A stretch of DNA of 64,000 nucleotides from NCBI GenBank assembly GCA_945643635.1, contig CALZFC010000139.1, positions 20,001 to 84,000 on the forward strand, in the 5' to 3' direction. A program made the position numbers and the translations under genes. The notes under the pieces are model-generated. The model was not told the origin of the DNA. It searched no databases and saw nothing but the letters and a program-made list of their open reading frames with translations. The DNA is from Allodiplogaster sudhausi (taxonomy: Eukaryota > Nematoda > Chromadorea > Rhabditida > Diplogasteridae). How positions within the stretch are numbered: the stretch's first letter is position 1; each line of letters starts with the position of its first letter. Shown here piece after piece: positions 57,700 through 64,000 of this stretch.

Positions 57700-58494
57700 G
57701 CGCATAACATCGCCTGTCTTTTTTCATTAGAAATAAAATGGTCAGAAAAAGAATGAGAAAATGAATTAAGATTATTCGTGATAAGATTACATTATATGTC
57801 GATGATATTATGTCGCTGAGATAACTTTAGTATTGAACATACAACCTTTAAAAATAATCTCTACTTTTTCGACTACAATTAAATCGTGATGTCAAGTATT
57901 CTGGATGCACTGCTAGGATACGGCAAAATATCTTCGTCATTACTGACAATGAGAGTATGTTTCGATATCGACAGTAACCAAGAGACGCTGATTGTGAGTT
58001 TACTCTTACATTTTACAGAATCATTTTATATATACATATGTATGTTCATATGTAGATAATTTTGAATAATATCCAGTAAATGGAAGAATAATAAGAACGG
58101 AGAAGTTTTAATAAGTAATAGGAACCAATTTTGATGTAGGATCAGGGCCGATCGAAGAAACCATGTCATAATAACAAACGAAAGAGGGGGCAAGTTCAAA
58201 ATAGGCCTTGCTATAATTTATGTTCACACCATACAGTGGTCAAATTTAACCAGATCAGCGATTAGTACAAGAATTGAATCATTATTTTTATTGTTCACTA
58301 ATTATGATGAAGAACCATCAACTTTTGTTTTGTTATGATCTTTTCTCTGCCAAGTTCAACTTTAATATAACGAAACACGTTTATAAAAAGGGGGATTGGG
58401 GAAGGAGCGGAAGACCGCTTCACGGCTTGGTCTTCTTCTCGCTCTTGTCGTTAGAGTGTGTGTAGACAAGGCAAGGCGGGAGACAGGTTTATTC

Positions 58495-58530
<36 letters not shown>

Positions 58531-59390
58531 CCGCAGCTTTAGTAGGAGAAGAACAGAACAAAGTGAGAATGAGTCCTTCGGTTTCTTTGTTCATTTTTAA
58601 ATTTAAATTGACCCGGTTGTCTCACTAATTTTTATGTCTCCTCCGTGGTCACGCAATTCGAGTGCTTAGAAATCGATGAGACATTTCACTTGCTCAGAGG
58701 TTAAGATCAAAGTGGGTAGAATGATTTCAAGAAGGCTCGAGATGTATGTAGTGTAGTGAGCGAAACGATAGAGTTCCCGCACATATCGTCTCTCCACTAC
58801 CCTGTCTCTTCTCGCTCTCGCTCTCTCAATCTCTCTCTCTCTGTCTCTCTCTCGGTTTCTGTTCCCGTCTGCCGCACGCAACTGCCGGCTATTCGCTCGT
58901 CACGTCTATCTCGTCTAAATCTATACCGTTGAACCATCGCTTGAAGTCCCTTGGCCTTTGCTCCCTTGAGCGTCGTAGACATGTCAATGATTTGATCACA
59001 ACTTTTAAAATACTGCGCAACTAGACTACAATTGCTCTCTCTAGCTTCTCTCTTCCTTCACAAAAAAAATTGAAAAATCAGCGCATTTATGTACATGGAA
59101 AATTCTGTGTCATTGACCGAAAACATCTCTTTATAAGCAAATTGAAAACTTGACAATTCGATATGGGCTTAGCATTTCTTTAACAGCATAATGGTGATAT
59201 AAAAATGAGATCAAAGAAACTGAAGAGTTTTGAAGTATTAATCGAGCGCGAAGGAGGAGGCAAGAAAAGAAGGGTGTCAGAGTGATGGAGGAAGATAGAG
59301 AGAGAGGGGGTGGAGAGCGAGAGAGAAAGAGAGAGAGAGCGAGAGAGAAAGAGAGAGAGCGAGAGAGAAAGAGAGTGAGAGAGGGCGAAA
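57700..59390. other. Intergenic region, no intact gene
   Basis: AT-rich, with a (GA)n run at 58498-58528 and CT-rich stretches near 58800-58860 and (minus-strand sense) 59290-59380. Contains the small exon-like duplicate at 58390-58453. Nothing else was recognised. Confidence 0.5.
58390..58453 (-). pseudogene. Duplicate of the last exon of the 49517-51025 gene
   Basis: Plus-strand GGAGCGGAAGACCGC and CGGCTTGGTCTTCTTCTCGC repeat 49500-49549 with few changes; the stop codon is TGA here instead of TAA. No neighbouring exons are duplicated, so it is a fragment. Confidence 0.7.
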
Positions 59391-63988
<4,598 letters not shown>

Positions 63989-64000
63989 CTGAGTGGAAAA

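Overview
The window looks like a piece of a nematode nuclear genome. The strongest evidence is a major sperm protein (MSP) sequence at 52849-53418 and a seven-transmembrane chemoreceptor of the nematode Sre/Sra type at 29304-34172. Genes are split by short GT-AG introns with TTTCAG-like acceptors, and introns carry very long GA/CT microsatellites. I reconstructed exons by matching splice sites and codon phase by eye; no database search was possible. The species cannot be named.

Layout. 1-6.45 kb: last exon and probable long 3' UTR of a plus-strand gene, preceded by GA/CT-rich intron. 7.0-15.9 kb (minus): a 20-exon gene whose exons sum to exactly 700 codons, encoding a secreted-ectodomain, single-pass membrane protein with about five CUB-like modules. 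17.3-26.0 kb (minus): a tandem copy of that gene that is clearly a pseudogene. 29.2-34.2 kb (plus): a tRNA-like sequence and the chemoreceptor gene, which contains a 1.4 kb foldback element. 35.4-43.6 kb (minus): a degenerate cysteine-rich gene interrupted by a 2.6 kb nested palindrome and by a 2.05 kb Mutator-like (MULE) element. 46.1-47.2 kb (plus): a small, apparently GPI-anchored, cysteine-containing protein. 49.5-51.0 kb (minus): a single-pass membrane protein with a lysine-rich tail. 51.7-52.3 kb: a second MULE-like element. 52.8-53.4 kb (plus): MSP pseudogene with a recognisable TATA box. 54.4-57.5 kb (plus): an intact 14-exon gene for an unrecognised 346-residue protein. 59.4-64.0 kb (minus): the C-terminal 460 residues of an ABC subfamily C (MRP-type) transporter, running off the window.

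Mobile DNA is the dominant theme. Short elements bounded by TTAA with inverted ends beginning TTAAAGGA recur throughout. Foldback elements bounded by TA with ends CAGTCCC or CAGTACC occur at three places. Two MULE-like elements have perfect 9-bp target duplications and terminal arrays of short tandem repeats. At several exons the end of a TTAAAGG-type repeat coincides exactly with a splice acceptor, and a GCGCGAATTCAAA motif lies just past several splice donors. This raises the possibility that a repeat family creates introns (introner-like behaviour), which is the most interesting candidate observation here.

There is no evidence of operons, CRISPR, rRNA or intact prophage or virus. The genes do not form an obvious pathway: they are surface or secreted proteins, a receptor, a sperm protein relic and a transporter.
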